Counted from the first letter of the stretch, positions 1-8,736 are shown. The stretch is 64,000 bases of DNA from Terrimesophilobacter sp044464485 (GCA_044464485.1 JBIQLG010000003.1:124001-188000), one strand, 5' to 3'. A program made the numbers and translations. Notes: generated from the sequence alone by a model not told the origin.

Positions 1-292
1 CGTTGTCCGCGTCGACGCGCGTGCCCGCGTAGCGAGCGGAATGAATCCCCGGGGCGCCTCCCAGCGCGGCGACGCAGATGCCCGAATCGTCGGCAATACT
101 CGGCACGCCCGTGAACTCGAATGCGGCCCGTGCCTTGATGAGCGCATTCTCCTGAAAGGAAGCACCGTCCTCCACGGGCTCCGGGCCGTCGAATCCGACG
201 AGTTCGAAGCCATCGAGCATGGGGCCCAGAATGCTGCACAATTCGTCGACCTTGTGAGCGTTGTGGGTAGCCAGAACGAGTGCGACTTTCAT
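1..292 (-). CDS. rdgB: RdgB/HAM1 non-canonical purine NTP pyrophosphatase (N-terminal part, cut by window edge)
   Basis: Hydrolyses ITP, dITP and XTP to monophosphates and so keeps deaminated purines out of nucleic acids. Reading the minus strand from the ATG at 292 gives MKVALVLATHNAHKVDEL, followed by SFQENALIKA and ADDSG, the diagnostic nucleotide-binding and metal motifs of the HAM1 family. About 97 residues are present; the family is about 195-200 residues, so the C-terminal half lies beyond base 1. It starts 4 bp after the rph stop and is the last visible gene of a murI-rph-rdgB operon. The rph-rdgB pairing is common in bacteria. Confidence 0.93.
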   Translation of the reverse strand, partial: MKVALVLATHNAHKVDELCSILGPMLDGFELVGFDGPEPVEDGASFQENALIKARAAFEFTGVPSIADDSGICVAALGGAPGIHSARYAGTRVDADN

Positions 293-296
293 GTGA

Positions 297-1085
297 TCAC
301 CGCGACTGCAGCGGCTGTGCGAGAGCACGAGACTGCATCTCGGCCAGAGATGCCGTACCCCCAAGGGCCAGATCGAGCAGCGAATCGAGCTCGCCGCGGT
401 CAAACGGCGCACCCTCCGCGGTGCCCTGAACCTCGACGAACAAACCGCGCCCTGTCACGACGACGTTCATATCGGTCTCCGCGCGGACATCCTCGGTGTA
501 GGCCAGATCGAGCATGGGCGTTCCGTCGATGATACCGACGCTCACAGCAGCGACGCTGTCGAAGAGCGGTTTCGCGTTCTTCCCGATGAACTGCCTGCTT
601 CTCCCCCACTCGAGTGCGTCGGCAAGCGCCACGTATGCTCCCGTAATGGCGGCCGTTCTCGTGCCGCCGTCCGCTTGCAGCACGTCGCAGTCGATGACGA
701 CCGTGTTCTCGCCGAGAGACTTCATGTCGACGACGGCACGCAGCGCGCGGCCGACGAGCCGCGAGATTTCGTGAGTGCGCCCACCGATCCTGCCCTTGAC
801 GGACTCTCGGTCCATGCGTTCGTTGGTGGAACGGGGGAGCATGGAGTATTCCGCCGTCACCCAGCCCTGGCCTTTGCCGGTCATCCAGCGAGGAACTCCA
901 TTCGTGAAGGACGCGGTGCACAGCACTCGAGTTCGACCGAACGAGATGAGCGCGCTGCCCTCAGCCTGGTCGCTCCAACCGCGCTCGATCGTGATCGGCC
1001 GCAGCTCGTCGAGCGCACGGCCGTCCACGCGCGTCGCGGACGAGTTCGGGGTGGTCTCGTTCGGGGTGGTCTCGTTCCCAGGCAT
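297..1085 (-). CDS. rph: Ribonuclease PH
   Basis: Phosphorolytic 3'-5' exoribonuclease that trims the 3' ends of tRNA precursors. The 262-residue protein carries the family core: RPITIERG near the N-terminus, GGRTHEISRLVGRALRAV (phosphate and RNA-binding arginines), VIDCDVLQADGGTRTAAI and DLAYTED. Usual length is about 240 residues; the surplus is an N-terminal tail containing a duplicated five-residue unit (NETTP twice) encoded by a 15-bp tandem repeat. Lies 1 bp after the murI stop and 4 bp before rdgB, so it is probably translated from the same message. A shorter start after the repeat is possible. Confidence 0.96.
   Translation of the reverse strand: MPGNETTPNETTPNSSATRVDGRALDELRPITIERGWSDQAEGSALISFGRTRVLCTASFTNGVPRWMTGKGQGWVTAEYSMLPRSTNERMDRESVKGRIGGRTHEISRLVGRALRAVVDMKSLGENTVVIDCDVLQADGGTRTAAITGAYVALADALEWGRSRQFIGKNAKPLFDSVAAVSVGIIDGTPMLDLAYTEDVRAETDMNVVVTGRGLFVEVQGTAEGAPFDRGELDSLLDLALGGTASLAEMQSRALAQPLQSR
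1045..1074 (-). repeat. Two-copy 15-bp in-frame tandem repeat in the rph 5' end
   Basis: Plus-strand unit ttcggggtggtctcg occurs exactly twice in a row and encodes the NETTP-NETTP stretch at the RNase PH N-terminus. Being a multiple of three, changes in copy number would keep the reading frame. Confidence 0.85.
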
Positions 1086-1086
1086 G

Positions 1087-1926
1087 TCAGCTGTGTTCCT
1101 CTGCTATGGAAGTGGTGCTGGTTTCGATCAGTTGCACCGCCGAAACTTCGGGGCCCAGAAAACGCCTCGCCAAATGCAGAAACTGCTCCTGGCTGTCGCC
1201 GGTCGCCTCAAAACGATAGGTCGCCGGCGTCGTATTGGTGCGCAGGAGATCGTGCTTGACGAGAGTGTCGAAGACATCGAAGGCGGTCTCCTCCGCGCTG
1301 GAGACCAGGGTCACCGCGTTGCCGAGAACGAGTTGAATGGCGGCGGACATGAGCGGATAGTGCGTGCATCCGAGCACCACAGTATCGACGCCTGCGGCTT
1401 TGAGGGGCGCGAGATACTCCTCCGCGACCTCGAACAGTTCCGGACTGGACGTGACGCCCGCTTCCACGAATTCGACGAAACGCGGGCACGGCTGCGCAAA
1501 CAGCTCCAACTCTGATGCCGCCGCGAATGCATCCTCATACGCTTTGGATTTGATCGTGCCGATCGTGCCGATCACCCCGACGCGATTATTGCGCGTCTGG
1601 CGCACGGCGGCGCGAACGGCGGGCTGGATGACCTCCACAACGGGGATGCCGTGGCCGTGGGTGTACCGTTCCCTCGCGTCGCGCAGTACGGCAGCGGATG
1701 CGGTGTTGCAGGCGATCACGAGAAGCTTCACACCCTGTGCGACAAGATCGTCCATCACGGCCAGCGCGTACTCGCGGACCTCGGCGATGGGCTTCGGGCC
1801 ATACGGTGAATGCTTGGTGTCGCCCACGTAGATGATGGACTCGTTGGGCAACTGGTCGATGATCGCCCTCGCGACCGTGAGCCCCCCGACGCCGGAGTCG
1901 AAGATTCCAATCGCTGAGTCGGTCAC
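1087..1926 (-). CDS. murI: Glutamate racemase
   Basis: Converts L- to D-glutamate for peptidoglycan. The chosen GTG start gives 279 residues with GIFDSGVGG (substrate-binding Asp and Ser), VGDTKHSPYG, IACNTAS (catalytic Cys about 73) and VLGCTHYPL (second catalytic Cys about 187), all in the expected order. The open frame extends upstream to 1968, but a TAAACT -10 box ends 8 nt before the GTG and family members start just before the FDSGVGG motif, so the shorter protein is favoured. First gene of murI-rph-rdgB and divergent from pncB. Confidence 0.95.
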   Translation of the reverse strand: MTDSAIGIFDSGVGGLTVARAIIDQLPNESIIYVGDTKHSPYGPKPIAEVREYALAVMDDLVAQGVKLLVIACNTASAAVLRDARERYTHGHGIPVVEVIQPAVRAAVRQTRNNRVGVIGTIGTIKSKAYEDAFAAASELELFAQPCPRFVEFVEAGVTSSPELFEVAEEYLAPLKAAGVDTVVLGCTHYPLMSAAIQLVLGNAVTLVSSAEETAFDVFDTLVKHDLLRTNTTPATYRFEATGDSQEQFLHLARRFLGPEVSAVQLIETSTTSIAEEHS

Positions 1927-1934
1927 GAGAACAA

Positions 1935-1940
1935 AGTTTA
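1935..1940 (-). promoter_or_regulatory. -10 box of murI, leaderless-type
   Basis: TAAACT on the minus strand ends 8 nt before the murI GTG at 1926. The spacing suggests that transcription begins at or next to the start codon. Confidence 0.5.
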
Positions 1941-2003
1941 GCGAGCATCCGTGAAGACTCCGCTCCACCAGCTTTCGTCGCCACGACGAGGTGCCGCGCC
2001 CGA

Positions 2004-2009
2004 TAGGCT
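2004..2009 (+). promoter_or_regulatory. -10 box of pncB, leaderless-type
   Basis: TAGGCT followed by 6 nt and the GTG start at 2016. No Shine-Dalgarno lies in the remaining space, consistent with a leaderless transcript. Confidence 0.55.
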
Positions 2010-2015
2010 CGCAGG

Positions 2016-3320
2016 GTGACCAGTGCGCTGCTGACAGACCGATATGAACTCACCATGGTCGATGCGGCCATACGGGCGGGGACCGCACAGCGCCGAAGCG
2101 TTTTCGAGGTTTTCGCGCGTCACCTTCCGGGTGGCAGACGGTACGGGATCGTGGCCGGCACCGGCAGGCTCATCGAAGCGATCATGAACTTCCGGTTCGG
2201 GGATGCGGAGATCGCCTGGCTTCGCGACCACGACGTCGTGGATGCCGCGACGCTCGAGTGGCTCGCGAACTATCGATTCCAGGGCAATATTTGGGGCTAC
2301 CACGAGGGGGAAGCTTACTTTCCGGGCTCCCCCATCCTCGTGGTCGAGGGGACCTTCGCGGAATCGGTCGTGCTCGAGACGATCGCGCTCAGTGTTCTCA
2401 ACTACGATTCCGCGGTAGCGAGCGCAGCGGCAAGAATGGTGAGCGCGGCCGGAGGCAGACCGCTTGCGGAGATGGGCTCGCGTCGTGCCACCGAGCGCGG
2501 GGCCGTCGCGGCGGCGAGGGCGGCGTTCATTGCCGGATTCGATGCGACGAGCAACCTCGAAGCCGGGCGAACCTGGGACATCCCCACCATGGGTACGGCA
2601 GCACACTCGTTCACCCTGCTGCATGATTCGGAAGAGGATGCGTTCCGCGCGCAGGTCGCCGCCCTCGGCCCCGAAACGACGCTTCTCGTGGACACGTACG
2701 ACGTCACCGCCGCGGTAGAACTCGCGGTGCGCGTGGCGGGCACCTCCCTGGGCGCTGTACGCATCGACAGCGGCGACCTGCCGGGCCAGGCATCCGCGGT
2801 GCGCAAACAACTCGACGCGCTGGGAGCGAACAAAACCAAGATCACCGTCACAAGCGACCTCGACGAATACACGATCGCCGCACTTCGCGCCGCGCCGGTC
2901 GATTCCTACGGTGTGGGCACCTCGGTCGTCACCGGATCGGGCGCACCCACGGCGGGGATGGTGTACAAGCTCGTGGCTCGGGTCGGCTCTGATGGCGAAT
3001 GGGTTTCGGTTGCGAAACGATCGACCGCCAAGCTCTCCGTCGGCGGGCGCAAGTCGCCGATGCGCACGCTCTCCCGCGGGATTGCGACATCCGAGGTGCT
3101 ACACGTCGAGAGCGATCCGGATGTCGCAACGCCAGTCGGCGAGACCGGAAGGCCGCTCCTGGTTCCCCTCATCGTCCATGGCGAGCCGGACACCGCGTAT
3201 CTCGGCGCAGCCGGGACTTCTCGCGCACGCGCACATCGCGCCGCGGCCGTTGCAGAACTGCCGGCCGACGCGTTTCGGCTGGCCCGAGGCGAACCGGTCA
3301 TCCCCACCATCTACAACTGA
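2016..3320 (+). CDS. pncB: Nicotinate phosphoribosyltransferase
   Basis: Makes nicotinate mononucleotide from nicotinate and PRPP in NAD salvage (Preiss-Handler route). The 434-residue product has the N-terminal LLTDRYELTM signature, then FEVFARHLPGGRRYGI, a central EMGSRRA segment, DVTAA, and the IRIDSGDL-type phosphate site (here VRIDSGDL) followed by GVGTSVVTG. Length fits the family. Start is the GTG 6 nt after a TAGGCT box. Single-gene unit, convergent with the DUF3039 gene across a possible hairpin. Confidence 0.95.
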   Translation: MTSALLTDRYELTMVDAAIRAGTAQRRSVFEVFARHLPGGRRYGIVAGTGRLIEAIMNFRFGDAEIAWLRDHDVVDAATLEWLANYRFQGNIWGYHEGEAYFPGSPILVVEGTFAESVVLETIALSVLNYDSAVASAAARMVSAAGGRPLAEMGSRRATERGAVAAARAAFIAGFDATSNLEAGRTWDIPTMGTAAHSFTLLHDSEEDAFRAQVAALGPETTLLVDTYDVTAAVELAVRVAGTSLGAVRIDSGDLPGQASAVRKQLDALGANKTKITVTSDLDEYTIAALRAAPVDSYGVGTSVVTGSGAPTAGMVYKLVARVGSDGEWVSVAKRSTAKLSVGGRKSPMRTLSRGIATSEVLHVESDPDVATPVGETGRPLLVPLIVHGEPDTAYLGAAGTSRARAHRAAAVAELPADAFRLARGEPVIPTIYN

Positions 3321-3345
3321 TTCGCCTCGAATTACGCCCTCGTGC

Positions 3346-3366
3346 GGGTGCGACGCCGTCGTACCC
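3346..3366. terminator. Candidate bidirectional hairpin between pncB and the DUF3039 gene
   Basis: gggtgcgac and gtcgtaccc form a 9-bp stem with one G-T pair and a 3-nt loop between two convergent genes. No T-tract follows, which is common for actinobacterial terminators. Confidence 0.4.
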
Positions 3367-3443
3367 ACAATGTGACGCAACTCAGATTCGCACCGCGGAC
3401 GCGAATCGGTTCGGGGCGGGTCGTCACGGAGCGATGGCGCGCA

Positions 3444-3710
3444 TCACTTTCTCATCTTTTCGTAGATCTCTTTGCACGTGGGGCACACGGGAAACTTCTC
3501 CGGATCACGGCCGGGTGTCCACAGCTTCCCGCAGAGAGCGCGGACTGGCTTGCCGGTGAGCGCCGACTCGAGGATCTTGTCTTTGGGCACGTAATGCGAA
3601 AACCGCTCGTGGTCGCCTTCCTCCAGCTGCTCCTGCTGGAGAAGCTCCTCCAACTCGCGATCGAGGGTGCTCGTGCCACCTCCGCTGTGTTCCACATCAG
3701 GGTTACTCAT
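3444..3710 (-). CDS. DUF3039 family protein
   Basis: An 88-residue acidic protein of a small actinobacterial family with unknown function. The N-terminal half is Glu-rich and probably helical (LDRELEELLQQEQLEEGDHE); the C-terminal half reads VRALCGKLWTPGRDPEKFPVCPTCKEIYEKM, a C-x(n)-CxxC arrangement that resembles half of a zinc ribbon. The ATG is preceded by TAGGCT and 6 nt, a leaderless arrangement. It stands alone between pncB and the ABC genes. Metal binding is inferred from cysteine spacing only. Confidence 0.85.
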   Translation of the reverse strand: MSNPDVEHSGGGTSTLDRELEELLQQEQLEEGDHERFSHYVPKDKILESALTGKPVRALCGKLWTPGRDPEKFPVCPTCKEIYEKMRK

Positions 3711-3716
3711 GCCATC

Positions 3717-3722
3717 AGCCTA
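3717..3722 (-). promoter_or_regulatory. -10 box of the DUF3039 gene, leaderless-type
   Basis: Minus-strand TAGGCT ends exactly 6 nt before the ATG at 3710. Confidence 0.55.
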
Positions 3723-3756
3723 AACCGCAGCGCGGTACACCGGCAGGCAAGCCGAC

Positions 3757-5331
3757 TCAGTAGCGGGACGTAAATGCCAGGAGTTCGGGACCTCGAGCCT
3801 CAAATACCCGACCGCCCATTCGGATGCCGCCCCACAGCATGGCAATACCGGTCGCGAGACCCGCAAGAAGAGAGCCCACTTGCCATCCGCCGCCTTCGAT
3901 TATCCCCATCACGGAAAAGAACACCGTGGGCGCGGCCGCCACGAGAACGCTGAGCAGCGAGAGCCCCTGCACCCAGGACGCGCCCCCTGCGCTGGACTGC
4001 GGCTGCGCGAACGGGCTGTCTCCGGGATGAACCGCCGGGTAGGGGAACCCCGCCGAAATGACGCTGGAGAGCCCGAGCCCCGCCAGCAGCACGCACAAAC
4101 TCACGCCGAGAAGCGACGGAACTATGTCCGCTGAACCGTAGCCCCACGCGCTCAGAGGAGTGCCGACAGCTATCACGATCAGCCCAAGGGCAAGCGGAGG
4201 CACTACGCGTCCGAGACGGTCCGCGGCACCGGTGGTGTTGGAGGCAACGTGCATCCATACCGCCGTGTTGTCGAAAGCCACATCGTTGTGAACTGTGCTC
4301 CAGGAGAGGAAGAAGCACATGATCGGCACCGGCAGTAGCACGAGATAATGCAGCGGCACGCCCGCAATGGAGAGCACACCCACGATGACGGCGGGCACTA
4401 TCGGCACGACGACGAGAGCCGAGCGGTATCGTGCGTCGCGACCCCAATAGGTGAGGCTGCGGGCGGCTATCACTCCGGCCGGCGTGGCGCGCACGTAGTT
4501 GAACCAACCCAGACCTCGATAGGCGTGCGACCGCGACACTCGGTCCTGCGCGACCAAGAGCGCTGCCACCAGCCAGCGCCAGACCACGAGCAGTGCAATC
4601 ACGAAGCCGATGGCAACCGCGAGCGCGCCGGATGCCGCCGGTGCGTTGCCGTTCGCGGCGAAACCGGGTGCCGCCCACACCGCACCAAGCGGGGTGAAGG
4701 ACAGTGCATCCGACAGCGACGCCAGCACAGCGAACCCCTGTTTTTTCCAGTCGACCGTCACGAGCATGGCGATGAGCGGTGACAGCGTGCTCAGCAAAAT
4801 CAGCGCGACGAGACCGGTCGCCTCGCGAGCGCGGCGAGTGGCCAGCAACAGGGTGGCGACGGTGGTTGTCACGCGTGACGCCAGTACGCACGTCGCGATG
4901 ATGAGTATGGCGCCGAGGATTGCCACGGTCGTTGCCGACGCGCTTCTGCTCCAGGTGACGACTTGCGCTGAGGCGATGAGTGCCATGACCAGCGCGGGCA
5001 CACCTACGAAGGCAGCGGCGGCCAGACCGAGCGCCAGTCGCGTGTTGGACATTCCCAAGAGCGAGAATTTGCGCGGATCGATCGTGTCATCCGCACCGAA
5101 GACGAGCGGGACGAACAGAAATCCCAGGACGATGAGCGAACCGCCCACGACGACGATGTCGCGAGCAATCTCGACGTCCATCGCCCGAAGCGCGATAAGA
5201 CCGAGGCTCGCACTGGCAGCAGCGCCGAGGCCGTAAGCCAGGCCGACGATGAGGCCGAACACCTGCCACGGGCTGCGTCGGAACAGGTTGCCGAGCAGCC
5301 GCAGTTTCAGTCCGAGAAGTTGTGCAACCAT
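3757..5331 (-). CDS. ABC exporter membrane subunit
   Basis: A 524-residue integral membrane protein with about a dozen hydrophobic segments (for example LIVGLAYGLGAAASASLGLI near the N-terminus and LLALLAGLATGIAML-like stretches at the C-terminus) and no soluble domain. Its start overlaps the end of the ATPase gene by 25 bp, so the two are translated together and surely form one transporter. The large single-chain permease resembles ABC-2 or Ecs-type exporters of actinobacteria. The substrate cannot be read from the sequence. It has ATG start codon and ends 47 bp before the DUF3039 start. Confidence 0.8.
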   Translation of the reverse strand: MVAQLLGLKLRLLGNLFRRSPWQVFGLIVGLAYGLGAAASASLGLIALRAMDVEIARDIVVVGGSLIVLGFLFVPLVFGADDTIDPRKFSLLGMSNTRLALGLAAAAFVGVPALVMALIASAQVVTWSRSASATTVAILGAILIIATCVLASRVTTTVATLLLATRRAREATGLVALILLSTLSPLIAMLVTVDWKKQGFAVLASLSDALSFTPLGAVWAAPGFAANGNAPAASGALAVAIGFVIALLVVWRWLVAALLVAQDRVSRSHAYRGLGWFNYVRATPAGVIAARSLTYWGRDARYRSALVVVPIVPAVIVGVLSIAGVPLHYLVLLPVPIMCFFLSWSTVHNDVAFDNTAVWMHVASNTTGAADRLGRVVPPLALGLIVIAVGTPLSAWGYGSADIVPSLLGVSLCVLLAGLGLSSVISAGFPYPAVHPGDSPFAQPQSSAGGASWVQGLSLLSVLVAAAPTVFFSVMGIIEGGGWQVGSLLAGLATGIAMLWGGIRMGGRVFEARGPELLAFTSRY

Positions 5332-6200
5332 TCCAGGTCCTCCACGGTTGAGGCGCCGCCGGCCAGCTCGACAAATTTCTCTTCAAGGGAGCCTGCGCCA
5401 CGAACTTCGTCGACGGTCCCTGTCACGAGAACGGTGCCTTCCACGATGATCGCAACGTGATCGCAAATGCGCTGGATGAGCTCCATGCTGTGGCTGGAGA
5501 GAACGACAGTGCCACCGGCATCCACGTACTTCTGGAGAATTTCGATGATGGTGGTCACCGATACCGGGTCAACCGATTCGAAGGGTTCGTCGAGCACGAG
5601 CAGCCGAGGTGAGTGAATGAGTGCTGCGGCGAGCGCAATTTTTTTCGTCATCCCGGCCGAGAAGTCCGCAACGAGACGTCCGAGCGCGGTGTCAAGCCCA
5701 AATGTGGTCGCCAGCTGGTCGATGCGCTGCCGAACAGTTTCCGCGTCCAGCCCCCGCAGCACCCCGGCGTAGTACAGCAGTTGGTGGCCCGTCAGCCGAT
5801 CGAACAGTCGAAGCCGGTCAGGGAGTACTCCCATCTGACGTTTTGCCGCAGCAGGGTCTGCCCAGACGTCGACACCATGCACGCGCACCGTTCCGGCATC
5901 CGGACGGAGGAGGCCGGTCACCATCGACAACGTGGTGGTTTTGCCCGCGCCGTTTGGCCCGACAATGCCGAAGATCGTGCCTTCCGTTACGGAGAAACTT
6001 ATTCCCGTGACGGCATTCTTCTCGCCGAAGTGCTTGCCGAGCCCTTCGACCTCGAGGATGCGTTCACGCGAAGGCTCCGCACGTTGTGCCGCGCGCGCCT
6101 TCTCCTGCGCGCGCATCGCCCTGCGGTCTCGCTCGGAATCAGCCTTTAGCTGCGCGATGAGGTCGTCAAATTTGGCGAGGATGCTATCGGCTGTCTCCAC
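5307..6200 (-). CDS. ABC transporter ATP-binding subunit
   Basis: 297-residue ATPase with Walker A GPNGAGKT, a Q-loop region, signature FSAGMTKK (a variant of LSGGQ), Walker B LLVLDEPFE and switch His in SSHSMEL. Before the ATPase domain is a charged helical stretch of about 45 residues (KADSERDRRAMRAQEKARAAQR), probably a coiled coil. The frame is open to 6554, but a TACGGT box ends 7 nt before the GTG at 6200 and upstream sequence is not protein-like; a GTG at 6209 is the alternative. Pairs with the overlapping permease gene. Confidence 0.85.
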   Translation of the reverse strand: METADSILAKFDDLIAQLKADSERDRRAMRAQEKARAAQRAEPSRERILEVEGLGKHFGEKNAVTGISFSVTEGTIFGIVGPNGAGKTTTLSMVTGLLRPDAGTVRVHGVDVWADPAAAKRQMGVLPDRLRLFDRLTGHQLLYYAGVLRGLDAETVRQRIDQLATTFGLDTALGRLVADFSAGMTKKIALAAALIHSPRLLVLDEPFESVDPVSVTTIIEILQKYVDAGGTVVLSSHSMELIQRICDHVAIIVEGTVLVTGTVDEVRGAGSLEEKFVELAGGASTVEDLEWLHNFSD

Positions 6201-6207
6201 GAAGACC

Positions 6208-6213
6208 ACCGTA
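6208..6213 (-). promoter_or_regulatory. -10 box of the ABC ATPase gene
   Basis: Minus-strand TACGGT ends 7 nt before the GTG at 6200. It would overlap a longer reading from GTG 6209 and therefore favours the shorter start. Confidence 0.4.
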
Positions 6214-6306
6214 TCAATCCTGCGGGGGTCGACAGCGCGTTCTCGACACATCATCACAAAATGGATACAACCCGACTTTTCCCGTGAATCGTTGAGTTTT
6301 GCCCGA

Positions 6307-6312
6307 TACAGT
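6307..6312 (+). promoter_or_regulatory. Candidate -10 box upstream of the nucleotidyltransferase gene
   Basis: TACAGT with a weak TGAATC 16 bp upstream. It would give a leader of about 80 nt ending in the GGAG ribosome site at 6391. Confidence 0.25.
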
Positions 6313-6399
6313 GGCGTCAGCACGATGAGGTGTCGGAACTTTCCGTCGCGCCCCGAACAACGGGCACAGCGCGACCGCCACGACGCCGAAGGAGCGCCA

Positions 6400-7092
6400 T
6401 TGAATACGCAAATCGTCATACTCGCTGCCGGGATGGGCAGCAGGCTCGGCCGTTCCCTGCCGAAGCCGCTGACCGAGTTGAGTGACGGCCGCACCATCAT
6501 GCAGCAGCAATTCGACAACATCGGCCACGCCTTCGGCACCAACGCCAAAGTCACCGTGGTTGTCGGCTACAAGCTGGAGCACATTATCGAGGCGTTTCCT
6601 GACGCGTCCTTCGTGTACAACGAGCAGTACGACCAGACGAACACCTCGAAGAGTCTTCTGCGCGCGCTTCGCGCTTCCTCGTCCGGCGGCGTGCTGTGGA
6701 TGAACGGAGACGTGGTGTTCGACCCCGAGGCTCTTGAGCGCGCGGCGATGCTCGTGGCTCGCGACCAGTCGTTCGTCTCCGTCAACACCGCCAAGGTGTC
6801 GGATGAAGAGGTCAAGTACACAACGGACGCGAACGGCTACATCCGCGAACTCTCCAAATCCGTCAAGGGCGGGCTCGGCGAAGCGGTCGGCATCAACTTC
6901 ATCTCGCGTGACGGCAAAGCGGCGCTCATTCGCCAGCTTTCCCGCGTGAACGATCAGGACTACTTCGAGCGCGGTCTTGAGCTTGCAATCGAGGAAGATG
7001 GCCTCCGCGTTGAACCGCTGGACATCTCCGACTTGTACGCGGTAGAAATCGACTTCGCCGAGGACCTGGAGCGCGCAAACCTCTTCGTGTGA
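6400..7092 (+). CDS. Sugar/choline-phosphate-type nucleotidyltransferase
   Basis: 230-residue NTP-transferase. It opens with QIVILAAGMGSRLGRSLPKPL, the nucleotide-binding signature loop with the catalytic Lys, then NEQYDQTNTSKSL and WMNGDVVFD (metal Asp), as in LicC or CTP:phosphocholine and CDP-alcohol-type cytidylyltransferases. The start is a TTG because a GGAG sits 6 nt upstream; the frame is open further upstream but is not protein-like. It begins the cell-wall glycopolymer locus, just ahead of the TagGH-like transporter, so it may supply an activated alcohol-phosphate or sugar substituent. The precise substrate is unknown. Confidence 0.82.
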   Translation: MNTQIVILAAGMGSRLGRSLPKPLTELSDGRTIMQQQFDNIGHAFGTNAKVTVVVGYKLEHIIEAFPDASFVYNEQYDQTNTSKSLLRALRASSSGGVLWMNGDVVFDPEALERAAMLVARDQSFVSVNTAKVSDEEVKYTTDANGYIRELSKSVKGGLGEAVGINFISRDGKAALIRQLSRVNDQDYFERGLELAIEEDGLRVEPLDISDLYAVEIDFAEDLERANLFV

Positions 7093-7104
7093 GAAGACAC
7101 CCCT

Positions 7105-7110
7105 TACGAT
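7105..7110 (+). promoter_or_regulatory. -10 box of the TagG-like gene, leaderless-type
   Basis: TACGAT ends 7 nt before the GTG at 7118 and lies in the 25-bp gap after the nucleotidyltransferase gene, so the exporter genes may have their own promoter. Confidence 0.45.
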
Positions 7111-7117
7111 AGGTGTC

Positions 7118-7915
7118 GTGTCCGTCACCGTCCAGCAACGACCGACGTGGTCGCCATACGACCGCTACCGGCATTCCCTCTGGCTTCTGACGATCCGTGA
7201 CCTCCGAGTTCGGTACTCGACGTCCGTGCTCGGATACTTGTGGTCGATTCTTGACCCGCTGGTTATGGCAGCCATCTACTGGTTCGTGTTCACGCAAGTG
7301 TTTGAACGCACGGTGGGCGAACAGCCTTACATCGTGTTCCTGCTTGCCGCGCTGCTGCCGTGGATGTGGTTCAACGGCGCGGTTGGAGACTGCACTCGCG
7401 CGTTCCTTCGCGAGGCCAGACTCATCCGGTCCACGAAAATTCCGCGCACGATCTGGATCAATCGTCTCGTGCTTTCCAAGGGAATCGAGTTCGTGGCGAG
7501 CATCCCGGTTTTGGCGATCTTCGCCATTTTCTCTGGCGCTCACCTCCACTGGCAGGTGGTTTTCTTTCCCCTGGCGATTATTCTTCAAACGGTTCTCCTG
7601 GCAGGTGTGGGGCTTATCGTTGCGCCGCTCGTGGTTTTCTTCCGCGATCTCGAGCGGGCCGTCAAGCTGATTCTTCGTTTTCTTTTCTATGCGAGCCCCA
7701 TCATTTACGGCCTGAGCGATCTCCCGCACGGCCTCGACCGGGTTGCCGCGTTCAATCCGCTCGCCGGCATTTTTGCGCTGTACCGCAGCGCGTTCTTCCC
7801 GACGCAGCTTGACTGGTACGCCGTGATTGCGGGCACCGCCGTGAGCCTCGTTCTGCTGGCGGTGGGCATCCTCGTTTTTCGTCGCACCGAGCGCTCGGTA
7901 TTGAAGGAAATCTGA
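7118..7915 (+). CDS. Polysaccharide/teichoic acid export ABC permease (TagG/Wzm-like)
   Basis: 265-residue ABC-2 permease with six predicted membrane segments. Family features are LLTIRDLRVRYSTSVLGYLW near the N-terminus (amphipathic region before TM1), PWMWFNGAV, and the RFLFYASPIIYGL and FNPLAGIFALYR segments near the C-terminus. It should form the transmembrane pore for undecaprenyl-linked wall polymer. Its TGA overlaps the ATG of the ATPase gene (TGATG). The surrounding glycerophosphotransferase-family genes support a wall glycopolymer as substrate. Confidence 0.9.
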   Translation: MSVTVQQRPTWSPYDRYRHSLWLLTIRDLRVRYSTSVLGYLWSILDPLVMAAIYWFVFTQVFERTVGEQPYIVFLLAALLPWMWFNGAVGDCTRAFLREARLIRSTKIPRTIWINRLVLSKGIEFVASIPVLAIFAIFSGAHLHWQVVFFPLAIILQTVLLAGVGLIVAPLVVFFRDLERAVKLILRFLFYASPIIYGLSDLPHGLDRVAAFNPLAGIFALYRSAFFPTQLDWYAVIAGTAVSLVLLAVGILVFRRTERSVLKEI

Positions 7916-8682
7916 TGGATGCTTCACAGGATGCACCTACCCGGTGCGTGATCGAGGTTGCGGATGCCGGCATTCGCTTTCGGCGCAACCGACGTTCGCG
8001 GCGCAACTTCAAGGACTTGTTCGCGGGACGAAACCGCAGGCTTCGCCCGAGCGAATTCTGGGCCCTTCGAAACGTGTCGTTTACCGTGGCACAGGGTGAA
8101 GCCATCGGTGTCGTCGGCAGAAACGGTCAGGGCAAGTCGACCCTTCTCAAGCTCGTCACGGGGGTGCTGCTCCCCGACGAAGGCACCGTGCACGTTCACG
8201 CGGGCGTCGCACCGCTCATCGAGATCACGGGCGGGTTCGTGGAGGATCTGACCGTCCGTGACAATGTGAACCTCATGGCGGGCCTGCACGGAATGAAGCG
8301 TGAGGAAATTGCCGCACGCTTCGATGAGATCATCGATTTCGCCGAGATCGGCGACTTTCTGGACACACCGTACAAGCACCTCTCCAGCGGCATGAAGGTT
8401 CGGCTCGCGTTCTCCGTGATTTCCCGGCTGGAGGAACCAATCCTGCTCGTGGACGAGGTGCTCGCCGTCGGCGATAAGGCGTTCCGCGAAAAGTGCTACC
8501 GGCGGATTGAGGAGTTGCTGGCGGGGGGAAGAACCCTGTTCTTCGTCTCTCACAACGAGCGCGATCTCAAGCGTTTCTGCACGCGCGGTCTTTACCTCGA
8601 CGGCGGGGCTTTGGTGCTGGATGCCCCCATCACCGACGTGCTCGACCGCTACAACGCAGACTACGGTCTCGTGACGCAGTAG
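7915..8682 (+). CDS. Polysaccharide/teichoic acid export ABC ATPase (TagH/Wzt-like)
   Basis: 255-residue ATPase partner of the preceding permease. Walker A is GRNGQGKST, signature LSSGMKVRLAFS, Walker B ILLVDEVLAVGD and switch His in FVSHNERDLKRFC. The SSGM signature and DEVLAVGD Walker B are typical of the capsule/O-antigen/teichoic export subclass. An aromatic-rich N-terminal stretch precedes Walker A. There is no long C-terminal carbohydrate-binding extension as in Wzt proteins that recognise capped O-antigens. Translationally coupled to the permease by a 1-nt stop/start overlap. Confidence 0.92.
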   Translation: MDASQDAPTRCVIEVADAGIRFRRNRRSRRNFKDLFAGRNRRLRPSEFWALRNVSFTVAQGEAIGVVGRNGQGKSTLLKLVTGVLLPDEGTVHVHAGVAPLIEITGGFVEDLTVRDNVNLMAGLHGMKREEIAARFDEIIDFAEIGDFLDTPYKHLSSGMKVRLAFSVISRLEEPILLVDEVLAVGDKAFREKCYRRIEELLAGGRTLFFVSHNERDLKRFCTRGLYLDGGALVLDAPITDVLDRYNADYGLVTQ

Positions 8683-8703
8683 CCTCGGCAAACCGCGCCT
8701 GCC

Positions 8704-8709
8704 TATGAT
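8704..8709 (+). promoter_or_regulatory. Candidate -10 box upstream of the gene at 8737
   Basis: TATGAT, 27 nt before the GTG. The leader would include gagagg as a possible ribosome site. Confidence 0.35.
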
Positions 8710-8736
8710 TAACCTTCCACACCGAGAGGCAGAAGC